A stretch of DNA of 64,000 nt from Campylobacter concisus (GCF_003048675.2 NZ_CP060707.1:496001-560000); one strand, 5' to 3'; positions 17,397 through 26,346 are shown, numbered from the stretch's first letter. Notes: generated by a model not told the origin, from the sequence alone. Numbers and translations are program-made.

Positions 17397-19206
17397 AGCA
17401 AGCGACAGAGCAAAACTTCTAAAAATAGGCGTGCTTGGCCTTCTTGACCTTGCTCTCGTGCTACCAAAGGGCTTTGAGGATACGACGATCGCTAAGAGCC
17501 CAAGAGAAGGGCAGGTCTGCATAAATGTAAAGATCACCTCGCTCGCCTCACGCCCTGGCATGCTGACAGCACTTGCCTTTTGCGAGCAGTGGCAAAGTAG
17601 CGTAAAGATCGTCATTTTTAACGCAAAGTCTTGGCATTACGGCGCTTTTAAGCTTGGCAAAGAGATGGCGATATATGGGCTTTGCTCGCACGCCTTTGGC
17701 TCTTGGCAGATAGTAAATCCAAAGATCACCACAAAAATAGGTCAGATCGTGCCTAAATTTAAGACCGAGCTAAAAGATGAGGAGCTAAAAAAACTCATCT
17801 TAAAATATCTAAATTTGCAAAATTTACTTGATGAGGGCTTAAATGAAAAAGAGGCTAAATTTCTAGCTGATTTGCAGCGGCTAGATGAGCAAAGCGTTCA
17901 AATTTTATACCGCCTAAAAAATGAGGGCGAGGGCGTGGAAATCTTAAAATTTGTAGAAATTTTTAACTACATAAAAAAGCTAAGTGCGAAAAAAACCTAC
18001 TTTAAAAGCCCAAAAATCAAACTTTTTGACATAAGCTCTTGGCTTAAGAGCTTGCCATTTACGCCGACAAATGATCAGCTAAACGCAGTAAATGACATCA
18101 GAGACGACCTTAGTGCTGTGCAGGCAAAAAGGCGCGTCATAATGGGCGATGTGGGAAGCGGCAAGACGCTTGTGATCCTAGCAGCTGCTCTTAGCGTCTA
18201 TCCGCAAAGTGCCATTTTGATGGCGCCAACGAGCATCTTAAGCGAGCAAATTTATAATGAAGCAAAGAGGCTTTTGCCTGCTTTTATGAACGTGATGCTG
18301 GTGCGAAGCGGGGAGAAAAAGATAGATTTTGGCGGGGTAAATTTGATCGTTGGCACGCATGCGCTGCTCTTTCACGAGCTGCCAAACTCGCCGCTTGTCA
18401 TGGTCGATGAGCAGCACCGCTTTGGCTCAAACCAGCGCAAAAAGATAGAGGAGCTTGCCTCAAACGAGGAGGAGCGGGCAAATTTCGTGCAGTTTTCAGC
18501 TACGCCAATACCTAGGACGCTAAGTTTAATCCAGTCTGAGATCGTAAATTTTAGCTTTTTAAAGCAGATGCCGTTTAAGAAAAATATAATGAGCCAAATT
18601 TTAGGCGCTAGCGAGTTTGGCTTTTTGCTCGCTCACATCAAAAAACAGCTTGCGGGCGGCTTTCAAGTAGCCATCATCTATCCGCTAGTTGAGAGCAGCG
18701 AGAGCTCAAACTACCAAAGTCTAAGCGAGGCGCAGGGCTTTTGGCTAAAGAATTTCAAAAATGTCTTCGTCACGCACGGCAAAGACAAAGAAAAAGAGGA
18801 AATTTTAAGGCGATTTAGAGAAGAGGGCGAAATTTTGCTCTCAACCACCGTTGTTGAGGTCGGTATCTCGCTACCAAGACTAAACACGATAGTGATCGTG
18901 GGCGCTGAGAGGCTTGGGCTTGCCACACTTCATCAGCTGCGCGGTAGAGTGGGGCGAAATGGCGGCGATGGATACTGCTTTTTATTTACCAAGCTAAAAG
19001 AGGCGCCAGCTAGGCTAAAAGAATTTTGCGCGACAAATGACGGCTTTAAGGTGGCCGAGCTTGATCTGAAAAACCGACAAAGTGGCGACATATTAAATGG
19101 CTTTTTCCAGCACGGAGCGACCTTTAACTTCTACGACTACGAGGATGATATCACGCAGGCTGCAAAGGCGAGAGTGGCTGAGCTTAAAAGTAAAGCTCAA
19201 ATTTGA
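17386..19206 (+). CDS. recG: ATP-dependent DNA helicase RecG
   Basis: Branch-migration helicase that remodels stalled forks, Holliday junctions and R-loops. The 606-residue protein is shorter than the about 690 of E. coli and lacks part of the N-terminal region, as in other epsilonproteobacteria. Seen in order: an OB-like wedge region (about residues 60-125), helicase motif I (IMGDVGSGKT), motif II (VDEQHRFG, a DEQH box), motif III (FSATPIPRTL), motif V/VI (TTVVEVGISLPRLNTIVI ... LHQLRGRVGRNG) and the TRG region (KNRQSGDILNGFFQHG). ATG at 17386 lies within the preceding gene's end. Confidence 0.95.
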   Translation: MKFEASDRAKLLKIGVLGLLDLALVLPKGFEDTTIAKSPREGQVCINVKITSLASRPGMLTALAFCEQWQSSVKIVIFNAKSWHYGAFKLGKEMAIYGLCSHAFGSWQIVNPKITTKIGQIVPKFKTELKDEELKKLILKYLNLQNLLDEGLNEKEAKFLADLQRLDEQSVQILYRLKNEGEGVEILKFVEIFNYIKKLSAKKTYFKSPKIKLFDISSWLKSLPFTPTNDQLNAVNDIRDDLSAVQAKRRVIMGDVGSGKTLVILAAALSVYPQSAILMAPTSILSEQIYNEAKRLLPAFMNVMLVRSGEKKIDFGGVNLIVGTHALLFHELPNSPLVMVDEQHRFGSNQRKKIEELASNEEERANFVQFSATPIPRTLSLIQSEIVNFSFLKQMPFKKNIMSQILGASEFGFLLAHIKKQLAGGFQVAIIYPLVESSESSNYQSLSEAQGFWLKNFKNVFVTHGKDKEKEEILRRFREEGEILLSTTVVEVGISLPRLNTIVIVGAERLGLATLHQLRGRVGRNGGDGYCFLFTKLKEAPARLKEFCATNDGFKVAELDLKNRQSGDILNGFFQHGATFNFYDYEDDITQAAKARVAELKSKAQI

Positions 19207-19567
19207 TCTTGCGGATTGCGTTAAATTTAGAGTAGAAAATTACTTTTGGCTAAGAGGATTTAAATTTGCGTCAAATTTAAGGTAAGGCTATAAGCTTTCA
19301 TGACTAGTTTTAAATTTGATAGAAAATGGCCAACTATTACGCGGCTTATTTAGCTTTATCGCGACTTTTCAATATTGCTGTTAAAAAAAGGTTGCTAGCA
19401 AACCAGTCTAGGCTCTCTGTGGCAAAATGGCTCAGGGTTTTAAAAGCGCCTTTGTTTTTGCGCTATATCTAAATTTATCTTGCCTAGCAAAATTTAACCT
19501 TTTCGCAGGCTTTTTAAAATTTATATGAAATTTGATGACGATATAAATCTGCCTTTGGCTTTTTTGC
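19207..19567. other. intergenic region, no gene seen
   Basis: 361 bases between recG and the duplicated small gene. I find no convincing ORF, tRNA or terminator. The last 70 bases (19497-19567) are the downstream flank of the duplicated unit: AACCTTTTCGCAGGC at 19497 recurs as AACCTTTTGCAGGC at about 19897. Confidence 0.5.
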
Positions 19568-19879
19568 TCACTCCCAAACTCCCATATCGTCGCCGATTAT
19601 ATTGCTATTGCCCTCTTTTTGGCTAATCCAAACCCACTCTTTTACATTTTTAGTTATCCATTCGTTTTTAATGGCGTGTTTATAGATAAACAGACCCAAA
19701 TTTGCCAAGTCATTTTCATCGCCTTTTGCGTGAAAAGTATTTTTGTCAATCTTGATCAAGTCACACTGCTTGGCAAGTTTGTCTAAATACTCATAGATCA
19801 CGTCTAGCTTATACTTTTTCTCTCTTATAACCTTTTCTTCATCGATCACGATCTTTGTGCCTAGTAGTGGGTAAGCCAT
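19568..19879 (-). CDS. hypothetical protein, duplicated copy A
   Basis: Unknown 103-residue, soluble, charged protein without signal peptide or membrane segment. It begins MAYPLLGTKIVIDEEKVI and contains the Lys/Asp-rich segment CDLIKIDKNTFHAKGDEND and the aromatic EWITKNVKEWVWIS. The first 98 residues match copy B with a single I/V difference. The tail (QKEGNSNIIGDD) differs, but both copies end GVWE. It lies downstream of copy B on the same strand and probably shares its transcript. Near-identity with a variable tail is reminiscent of immunity proteins or allele-specific partners, but no family is recognised and no function is proposed. Confidence 0.7.
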   Translation of the reverse strand: MAYPLLGTKIVIDEEKVIREKKYKLDVIYEYLDKLAKQCDLIKIDKNTFHAKGDENDLANLGLFIYKHAIKNEWITKNVKEWVWISQKEGNSNIIGDDMGVWE

Positions 19880-19968
19880 TGTTTTTCCTTATCTAACCTT
19901 TTGCAGGCTCTTTTTAAAATTTACATGAAAATTTGATATGGCAGGATAAATTCTCTCTTTTTTGTCGC

Positions 19969-20292
19969 TCACTCCCAAACTCCTATATTCTCTCTTTTAA
20001 ACCTTGCTACCATGTCTTCTTCGCCACTTCGCTCGCTAATCCAAACCCACTCTTTAACATTTTTAGTTATCCACTCGTTTTTAATGGCGTGTTTATAAAC
20101 AAACAGACCCAAATTTGCCAAGTCATTTTCATCGCCTTTTGCGTGAAAAGTATTTTTGTCAATCTTGATCAAGTCACACTGCTTGGCAAGTTTGTCTAAA
20201 TACTCATAGATCACGTCTAGCTTATACTTTTTCTCTCTTATAACCTTTTCTTCATCGATCACGATCTTTGTGCCTAGTAGTGGGTAAGCCAT
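19969..20292 (-). CDS. hypothetical protein, duplicated copy B
   Basis: Unknown 107-residue protein, nearly identical to copy A up to EWVWIS, then with a longer charged tail (ERSGEEDMVARFKREN) before the common end IGVWE. ATG 20292 is chosen because copy A starts at the equivalent codon and AAGGAAAAACT precedes it; an upstream in-frame ATG at 20340 would add 16 residues absent from copy A. It is the promoter-proximal copy. The pair lies between recG and a metal-chelate ABC operon with no obvious functional link to either. Confidence 0.7.
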   Translation of the reverse strand: MAYPLLGTKIVIDEEKVIREKKYKLDVIYEYLDKLAKQCDLIKIDKNTFHAKGDENDLANLGLFVYKHAIKNEWITKNVKEWVWISERSGEEDMVARFKRENIGVWE

Positions 20293-20372
20293 AGTTTTTC
20301 CTTTAAATTTATTTTGCATTTTAGCATTTATGGTTAGCAAATTTAAGTAGAATTTTTTAGATAAAACGAGTG

Positions 20373-20399
20373 ATCTGCCCTTAAAAACTAAGAGCAGAT
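20373..20399 (-). terminator. probable terminator of the metal-chelate ABC operon
   Basis: ATCTGC (20373-20378) pairs with GCAGAT (20394-20399), with an inner CTT/AAG. It stands just beyond the stop of the last operon gene. On the minus strand it is followed by a short T-rich stretch (CGTTTTATC). Confidence 0.5.
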
Positions 20400-20403
20400 A
20401 AAT

Positions 20404-21177
20404 TTATAGTGGATAAGTGAGGCAGCAGTTTCTTTTTACTTCGTCGATGTAGCTTACATTTAAATTTAGTCCGTAAAGCTTGCTTAAATTCTCACTTCTA
20501 ATGATCTCATCAACCGTGCCAAATCCAACCTCGCCATCACCCTTAACAAGTGCCACATATCCGCCAAGAAGCACGGCAAAGTCAGGGTTGTGAGTGGTTA
20601 GCACGACCGAGTAGCCAAGCTCTTTTAGCCACTTGACGGTGCGTAGGAATTTATACTGGTTGCCAAAATCAAGCGCGCTCGTTGGCTCGTCAAATATGAT
20701 CATCTTTGGCTGCGCAGCCATCGCGCGAGCGATCATACACATCTGCTTTTGACCGCCACTCATCTGCGTGATAAAGCGATCCTCAAGATACTCGATCTCA
20801 AGCTTTTTAGTGTAAATTCTAGCGATCTCTTCGTCCTCTTTGCTAGGTCTTGCAAAGATACCAAGGTGTGCCGCGCGACCCATCGTGATAAACTCAAGTC
20901 CGGTGTAGTCATACTCAGTAACCTCGCTTTGAGCCACGTACGCCATGATCTTAGCGCGCTCTTTGTTGCTTAGGCTATCTACGTTTTTGCCATCAAGAAA
21001 GATCTCTCCTGAAACTGGCTTTAGCGAGCCGCTTATTAGCCCAAGAGTTGTTGATTTGCCAGCTCCATTTCGACCAAGTATGGTTAAAATTTCTCCAGCA
21101 CCTATCTTTAAATTTACATTTTCTAGTTTGCCAGCCCCATTTGGGTAGCTAAAGTTTAAATTTCTAACTTCAAGCAT
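20404..21177 (-). CDS. metal-chelate (FecE-type) ABC transporter ATP-binding protein
   Basis: ATPase of an iron-siderophore/haem/cobalamin-type importer, 257 residues, cytoplasmic face of the inner membrane. Walker A GRNGAGKST, Q-loop (YVAQSE), signature MSGGQKQ, Walker B MIIFDEPTSALD and H-loop (LTTHNPD) are all present. ATG 21177 overlaps the permease stop by one base (a GTG one codon earlier is also possible). It is the last gene of a three-gene minus-strand operon SBP-permease-ATPase. The subfamily is FecCDE/BtuCD-like; the ligand is not determined. Confidence 0.93.
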   Translation of the reverse strand: MLEVRNLNFSYPNGAGKLENVNLKIGAGEILTILGRNGAGKSTTLGLISGSLKPVSGEIFLDGKNVDSLSNKERAKIMAYVAQSEVTEYDYTGLEFITMGRAAHLGIFARPSKEDEEIARIYTKKLEIEYLEDRFITQMSGGQKQMCMIARAMAAQPKMIIFDEPTSALDFGNQYKFLRTVKWLKELGYSVVLTTHNPDFAVLLGGYVALVKGDGEVGFGTVDEIIRSENLSKLYGLNLNVSYIDEVKRNCCLTYPL

Positions 21178-22184
21178 CACGCAACCTTTTTATTTCGCCA
21201 TAAAACCCAGACGAAAAATACCGTGCCGATAAAGCCAGTAAGCACGCCAAGAGGCACTTCGCTCACGCTTATGCTACGCGCTAGAGTATCGACAAATAGC
21301 AAAAATATCGCACCCATAAATATGCTTGCAGGCATGCTTTTTATGTTATTTGCGCCAACTAGCATACGCGCTAAGTGTGGCATGAGAAGTCCCACCCAAG
21401 CGACTATGCCGCTTATGCAGACGCTGCAGGCTGTTAGAAGCGTAGCGCAGATGATGATGACAGCGCGCTCAAATGAGACATTTACGCCAAGTCTTGCCGC
21501 ACTCTCGTCGCCAAGAGAGAGCAAATTTATACGCCAGCTCATGGCGATAAGTAAAATGGCGCAGATGATCATCACTGGAGCTATGTATTTTAAGTTGTCA
21601 CTATCAAGCTTTGCAAGGCTACCAAGCTGCCAATAAACAATGTCAGGTAGCTTTGTCTCAGGGTCGGCGACATACTTTAAAAAGCCGATCACTGAGCCCA
21701 TGAGACCGCTTACGATGATGCCAGAAAGCACTAGCATAAGCGTACTCGTGCGTCCCATCATCTTTGGTATGGCTAGCGTGATAGCAACGGCTGCTAGGCC
21801 AAAGCCAAAGGCAAAAGCCTGCACCCAAAATAGCGATAGATCAAATATGATCGCAGTGGCAGCTCCCACGCAAGCGCCAGCCGAGACGCCAAGCAAATCA
21901 GGGCTAACTAGCTGGTTTTTAAAGACGCCTTGATAGGCTGCACCACTCACGCTAAGAGCAGCTCCAACAAGGATGGCTGCGATGATACGTGGGATACGTA
22001 AATTTTCTATCACGTTTGTGATGTTGCTAGCGGCGCCATCTCCAAAACCAAAGCTGTGAGCCAGCACGCTAAAGACGTCGTTAAAAGGTATGTAAAATCT
22101 ACCAACGCCAAGTGCGACAAAGGCGCAAAGAAGCGTTAGTAGAGCTAAAAAGATAACAACTATTGAAAAATTTGCGTTTTTCAT
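21177..22184 (-). CDS. metal-chelate (FecCD-type) ABC transporter permease
   Basis: Inner-membrane permease of 335 residues with about ten hydrophobic helices, FecCD family. Typical elements are RIPRIIAAILVGAALSVSGAAYQGVFKNQLVSPDLLGVSAGA and, near the C-terminus, GIVAWVGLLMPHLARMLVG for the coupling helix and SEVPLGVLTGFIGTVFFVW. Two chains would form the channel with two ATPases. It starts 3 bases after the binding-protein stop and overlaps the ATPase gene. The same substrate uncertainty applies. Confidence 0.93.
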   Translation of the reverse strand: MKNANFSIVVIFLALLTLLCAFVALGVGRFYIPFNDVFSVLAHSFGFGDGAASNITNVIENLRIPRIIAAILVGAALSVSGAAYQGVFKNQLVSPDLLGVSAGACVGAATAIIFDLSLFWVQAFAFGFGLAAVAITLAIPKMMGRTSTLMLVLSGIIVSGLMGSVIGFLKYVADPETKLPDIVYWQLGSLAKLDSDNLKYIAPVMIICAILLIAMSWRINLLSLGDESAARLGVNVSFERAVIIICATLLTACSVCISGIVAWVGLLMPHLARMLVGANNIKSMPASIFMGAIFLLFVDTLARSISVSEVPLGVLTGFIGTVFFVWVLWRNKKVA

Positions 22185-22187
22185 ATC

Positions 22188-23243
22188 TTATTTACTGCTA
22201 CCGTCTGGATTTAGACCTTTTAGGATATAGCCATACTCTGTGTCGGTAAGATCGTGATTTAAGAACTCTTTATAAAACTCTTTTGTTTTTACTTTCATAT
22301 CGACATCTTTAAATAGATATGGTTGGATAGTTTTTGCTGCCCATAAAATTTGAAGTACGTTTTCAGCACCATATCTATCCCAGCTAAATACACCTTTTGG
22401 GTTGCCATAAACTTTGCCGTTTTTAACAGCGTTTGAGCCAGAGAATGCAGGGTGCTCTTTTATCTTTTTGATCTGTGCGTCTGTGTCGTTGCCACCAACG
22501 ATGATGATATCAGGATTTGCATTGATGATCTCTTCGGCGCTAACTTCGATCATTGAGCCCTCGGTATTGATAGCATTTACGCCGCCACCTAGCTTGATCC
22601 AAGTGTTTTGGATAGTATTTGTACCATCAATTTTTAGCAAATTCGCTCCACCAAGAAGGTGAAGTACTTTTGGACGTTTAGCATCAGGGATGTTTTTTGT
22701 TCTTGCTGTTACAAACTCAGAGTTATCGTGGATTTTATTAGCAAGTTTTTCAGCTTTTTTTCTAGCGTCATCAGTGCCTATGACTTCAGCTGTTGCGTAG
22801 ATGCTTTTCTCCATATCTGGATAGTCTCTAAAGATCAAATTCACAGCACTAAAGCCATTTTTGATAAGTTCATCTTGGTAGTTTTTGTTAAAAACTATGA
22901 TAACATCAGGAGCAAGTTTAACAAGCTCTTCGATCTGAAGGTCTTTGCCGTTTAGTGCGGCTGGCAAATTTTTAAGTTTTGGATAGACGTGCTCAAACCA
23001 CTTGTTGTTTTTGATCAGATCAGTTGTGGCTACAACCTTATCCATACCGCCAAGTGCTAGGATGATCTCGTTGTTTGCATTCCACAGTGCTGCGATCTTC
23101 TCAACCTTCTCAGGCACGCTTACTTTGACACCTTTCATATCTGTGATACTTCTAGCAGACTCAGCTGCGCTTAGGCTAAGAGCTGCAAAAAGTGAAGCAA
23201 CAAGGCCTATTTTAGCCACTTTGTGCATGAAATTCATTTGCAT
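22188..23243 (-). CDS. periplasmic metal-chelate-binding protein of the ABC operon
   Basis: Periplasmic substrate-binding protein (TroA/FhuD-like, class III) of 351 residues. The start ATG at 23243 is chosen for the AAGGAA 8 bases upstream; the frame extends a further 28 codons without a site. A cleavable signal peptide ends ALSLSAAES. It is not a lipoprotein, unlike CeuE. Features are KGVKVSVPEKVEKIAALW, LAPDVIIVFN, a long rigid backbone helix around EKLANKIHDN, and ANPDIIIVGGND. A haem, siderophore or other chelate ligand is possible. It diverges from the NO reductase gene with a 218-base shared control region. Confidence 0.88.
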   Translation of the reverse strand: MQMNFMHKVAKIGLVASLFAALSLSAAESARSITDMKGVKVSVPEKVEKIAALWNANNEIILALGGMDKVVATTDLIKNNKWFEHVYPKLKNLPAALNGKDLQIEELVKLAPDVIIVFNKNYQDELIKNGFSAVNLIFRDYPDMEKSIYATAEVIGTDDARKKAEKLANKIHDNSEFVTARTKNIPDAKRPKVLHLLGGANLLKIDGTNTIQNTWIKLGGGVNAINTEGSMIEVSAEEIINANPDIIIVGGNDTDAQIKKIKEHPAFSGSNAVKNGKVYGNPKGVFSWDRYGAENVLQILWAAKTIQPYLFKDVDMKVKTKEFYKEFLNHDLTDTEYGYILKGLNPDGSSK

Positions 23244-23315
23244 ATTTTTTCCTTTTTTCGTGTGAAATAGTTTGGTTGATATGTTACTGCTATTTACATT
23301 AATGTTATGTAAAAT

Positions 23316-23346
23316 TTGCATGTTCATTGTGAAAAAATTGCATGTT
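23316..23346 (-). promoter_or_regulatory. direct repeats upstream of the metal-chelate ABC operon
   Basis: TTGCATGTT occurs at 23316-23324 and again at 23338-23346, exactly 22 bp (about two helical turns) apart, each preceded by an A-tract. The repeats lie 73-103 bases upstream of the operon's first codon. A regulator binding on one face of the helix is a reasonable inference; no match to a Fur consensus is evident. Confidence 0.45.
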
Positions 23347-23390
23347 TTGTAAATTCATATAAAGCTAATAGGATAAATATTCTCTTTTTA

Positions 23391-23404
23391 TTGACATATA
23401 TCAT
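23391..23404 (+). promoter_or_regulatory. Crp/Fnr-type box upstream of NO reductase
   Basis: TTGAC-ATAT-ATCAT matches the TTGAT-N4-ATCAA consensus of Fnr/Dnr/HcpR-class regulators at 8 of 10 positions. A -10-like GATAAA lies at 23425-23430, 20 bases downstream, which puts the box centre near -41 relative to a start around 23437, an activator (class II) position. Confidence 0.65.
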
Positions 23405-23461
23405 TAGTCACTATTTTGAAATGAGATAAACTTTCTCCTAAATTTTAAAAAAGGAGAATTA

Positions 23462-25693
23462 ATGCGTGAATACAAAAGATACTGGCTCGCACTTGTTGCT
23501 GTGCTGGTAGTTTGCTTTAGTATTTTAGGCTACTATGGCGTTGAGGTTTATAGAAATTCGCCTCCAGTTGTAAATTTTACTGACGAAAATGGCAAGGTCG
23601 TAATCGACAAAGAGAGTATCTACAAAGGTCAAGAGGCTTGGCAAAGCATAGGCGGTATGCAGGTTGGCTCTGTTTGGGGGCATGGGGCGTATCAAGCGCC
23701 TGATTGGAGTGCGGACTGGCTTCACAAAGAGCTAGTTGCTTTTTTAGAGATCAAAGCTGATGAAATTTATCATCTAAAATACGCTGATCTAAATGACGAG
23801 CAAAAAGCAAATTTAAAGGTTTTGCTCAAAAAAGAGTATAGAGAAAATAGCGTAAAGGACGATAAATTTGTGCTAAGCGCTGATAGGCTAAAGGCAATAA
23901 GTCAAGTAGCTAGCGAGTATGCTGCGCTTTTTGGTAATGACCCTAAGTTTAAGCCTTTAAGAGAAGCTTATGCAATGAAAGAAAATACACTTCCAAATGC
24001 TAGCGACAGAGCCGATCTTAACAACTTCTTCTTCTGGTCAGCCTGGGCGACAGCGACAAACAGACCTGGTAGCGAGGCAACTTATACAAACAATTGGCCG
24101 CACGAACCACTAATCGATAACGTGCCAACAAGTGAGAATGTCTTTTGGTCGATTGCAAGCGTCGTGATACTTCTAGCTGGCATTGGCTTGCTTGTTTGGT
24201 TTAGCTCATTTTACGGCAAAAAAGATGATGAAAAGCTTGAGCCTATCAGTGAAGATCCGCTTAAAAAGCTAAATTTAACACCATCACAAAAGGCGCTTAA
24301 AAAGTATCTCTTTGTCACGCTAGCGCTATTTGCGTTTCAAATTTTAATAGGCGGCTTTACAGCTCACTACACAGTCGAAGGACAAGAATTTTATGGCATA
24401 AATTTATCAGCCTACATTCCTTATTCGCTTGCTAGAACGTGGCATATACAAGCTAGTATCTTCTGGATAGCGACTGGATTTTTGGCAGCTGGACTATTTT
24501 TAGCTCCTATCATAAATGGCGGCAAGGATCCAAAGTTTCAAAAGCTTGGCGTTGATCTGCTCTTTTATGCGCTACTTATCCTTGTAGTTGGCAGTTTTGT
24601 GGGTGAATATTTAGCTATCGCAAACATCATGCCTATAAATTTAAGCTTCTGGCTTGGACATCAAGGATATGAATACATCGATCTTGGACGAGTTTGGCAG
24701 ATCATTTTGTTTGTTGGTCTTGTCATCTGGATGCTTCTGCTTCTTCGTGGATTTGCAGGCGGGTTTAAAAACAAAGGAGATAAAAATTTACTAGCTATCT
24801 TTGCTATGTCAGCGATTGCGGTTGGCTTGTTTTACGGAGCAGGGCTATTTTATGGTCAAAGAAGCCCGCTTCCAGTGATGGAGTACTGGCGCTGGTGGGT
24901 TGTACACCTTTGGGTTGAGGGCTTTTTTGAAGTCTTTGCTACTGCTTCACTTGCCTTTGTGTTTGTTAGCCTTGGTCTTGTCTCAAAAAGATTTGCGACA
25001 TTTCAAACGCTTGCAAGTGCGTCACTCTTTATGATAGGTGGGATCCCAGGCACCTTCCACCACCTCTACTTTGCAGGCACTACAACGCCTATAATGGCAG
25101 TTGGTGCAAGCTTTTCAGCGCTTGAGGTCGTGCCTTTGGTGCTTCTTGGCGCTGAAGCGTATGAGCACTACAAACTTCAGTTTGCTCAAAGCTGGGCCAA
25201 AACGCTTAAATGGCCACTTTACTGCTTCATCGCAGTTGCCTTTTGGAATATGCTAGGCGCTGGCGTCTTTGGATTTTTGATAAATCCTCCAATTTCACTA
25301 TTTTACATCCAGGGGCTAAATACAACGCCAGTTCACGGACACGCAGCGCTATTTGGCGTTTATGGATTTTTGGCGCTTGGCTTTGTCTGGCTTGTGGCTA
25401 CTTATCTATTTAAAGGGCAAGAATTTGATGAAAATTTGATGAAAGTTGGCTTTTGGGGGCTAAATGCAGGACTTATGCTAATGATCGTGCTTTCACTACT
25501 TCCAATAGGCATCTATCAGGCATTTGCAAGTCTAGATCAAGGTATGTGGTATGCTAGAAGCGCTGAGCTTTTACAGCAGTCACACTTGCAAAATTTAAGA
25601 TGGCTAAGGATGCTTGGCGACACGATCTTGATAATCGGCGGCATCTGCTTCTTTGCTCAGCTTTTAAAATTTATGCTTAACAAAAAGGCTTAA
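23462..25693 (+). CDS. norZ: quinol-dependent nitric oxide reductase (qNOR)
   Basis: Single-subunit haem-copper-oxidase relative that reduces 2 NO to N2O with menaquinol, in the inner membrane. 743 residues, with the N-terminal extension characteristic of qNOR (one helix, then a periplasmic cytochrome c-like fold without haem-binding CxxCH: GQEAWQSIGGMQVGSVWGHGAY). About 13 further helices carry the catalytic-site elements HIQASIFW, the haem/FeB histidines in HLWVEGFFEVFAT with its glutamate, GTFHHLYFAGT and HGHAALFGVYG. AAGGAG precedes the ATG. It is monocistronic, with a terminator right after. It is probably a detoxification or NO-respiration enzyme under the Crp/Fnr-type box at 23391. Confidence 0.95.
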   Translation: MREYKRYWLALVAVLVVCFSILGYYGVEVYRNSPPVVNFTDENGKVVIDKESIYKGQEAWQSIGGMQVGSVWGHGAYQAPDWSADWLHKELVAFLEIKADEIYHLKYADLNDEQKANLKVLLKKEYRENSVKDDKFVLSADRLKAISQVASEYAALFGNDPKFKPLREAYAMKENTLPNASDRADLNNFFFWSAWATATNRPGSEATYTNNWPHEPLIDNVPTSENVFWSIASVVILLAGIGLLVWFSSFYGKKDDEKLEPISEDPLKKLNLTPSQKALKKYLFVTLALFAFQILIGGFTAHYTVEGQEFYGINLSAYIPYSLARTWHIQASIFWIATGFLAAGLFLAPIINGGKDPKFQKLGVDLLFYALLILVVGSFVGEYLAIANIMPINLSFWLGHQGYEYIDLGRVWQIILFVGLVIWMLLLLRGFAGGFKNKGDKNLLAIFAMSAIAVGLFYGAGLFYGQRSPLPVMEYWRWWVVHLWVEGFFEVFATASLAFVFVSLGLVSKRFATFQTLASASLFMIGGIPGTFHHLYFAGTTTPIMAVGASFSALEVVPLVLLGAEAYEHYKLQFAQSWAKTLKWPLYCFIAVAFWNMLGAGVFGFLINPPISLFYIQGLNTTPVHGHAALFGVYGFLALGFVWLVATYLFKGQEFDENLMKVGFWGLNAGLMLMIVLSLLPIGIYQAFASLDQGMWYARSAELLQQSHLQNLRWLRMLGDTILIIGGICFFAQLLKFMLNKKA

Positions 25694-25699
25694 ATTTAT

Positions 25700-25718
25700 G
25701 GGGGCGCTTTGCCCCTTT
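25700..25718 (+). terminator. intrinsic terminator after norZ
   Basis: GGGGC (25701-25705), a GCTTT loop and GCCCC (25711-25715) followed by TTTGTTT. Confidence 0.8.
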
Positions 25719-25764
25719 GTTTAAGCTATCTTTTCATAAAATAGCGCAAATTTAAAGGATAGAA

Positions 25765-26319
25765 ATGATCAAATTTATAAAAAGAATTTGCGTTAGTTTT
25801 GTCGTGCTTTTGCACCTATTTTTGGCTCTTGTAGTTGATTATTCATTCCCACACTACGCAAGCGTGCAGATAACTGGTGGCGACGTAAAACGCATGGACA
25901 AAGATGGCATAATAGACGCTAAAAACCCAGCCGATGGGCCTGTAAGAGATGTCTATTTTATCTACGCAAAAGATGCGCAAAATGACCAAAAGGTGATGGC
26001 TTATAGAAATGAAGATACGGCGTGGGGCTTTCCATTTTATTTTAAATTTAACTCAGCCGACATCCAAGCCATGGCTCAAGGCTTTGCAAATAGCGACAAC
26101 AACGTCACTATCAAGTACTACGGATATAGAATTTCTATGCTAAATGAGTTTAGAAACGTGATCTCGATAAAAGATAGCGGCACAAACACCAGCTGGCCTA
26201 TCGCTAGCTACGTGCTTTACTTCATCTTATTTATCTCGCTCATCATTTGGATAAGAAAGATAAACAAGGCTTTTGCGCCAAAAGTTGAAAATTTAGAGAC
26301 AAAAAAAGAGGCTCTTTAA
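25765..26319 (+). CDS. DUF1523 family membrane protein
   Basis: Inner-membrane protein of 184 residues. An N-terminal helix (about residues 8-28) and a C-terminal helix (about 145-165, ASYVLYFILFISLIIWI) flank a periplasmic domain of about 115 residues. The motif VYFIYAKD ... AYRNEDTAWGFPFYFKFNSADIQAMAQ closely matches the DUF1523 pattern (YRNEDTGWGWPPYFKFDSAD). Function unknown. It stands alone between two terminators, downstream of norZ. Confidence 0.85.
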   Translation: MIKFIKRICVSFVVLLHLFLALVVDYSFPHYASVQITGGDVKRMDKDGIIDAKNPADGPVRDVYFIYAKDAQNDQKVMAYRNEDTAWGFPFYFKFNSADIQAMAQGFANSDNNVTIKYYGYRISMLNEFRNVISIKDSGTNTSWPIASYVLYFILFISLIIWIRKINKAFAPKVENLETKKEAL

Positions 26320-26322
26320 ATC

Positions 26323-26346
26323 AGGGGCTTTATCAGCCCTTTTTGT
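26323..26346 (+). terminator. terminator between the DUF1523 gene and ybeY
   Basis: GGGCT-TTATC-AGCCC followed by TTTTTG; the hairpin overlaps the end of the convergent ybeY gene. Confidence 0.75.

Larger units (their letters stand above)
19497..20305. repeat. imperfect tandem duplication of about 400 bp
   Basis: Unit 1 spans about 19497-19888 and unit 2 about 19897-20305. Each contains the 3' flank (AACCTTTT..GCAGGC), the shared end CTCACTCCCAAACTCC and a copy of the same small gene ending upstream at its ATG. The part encoding the first 100 residues is almost base-identical, while the last 15-20 codons and the 3' flank differ. The boundaries are judged by eye. Confidence 0.85.
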
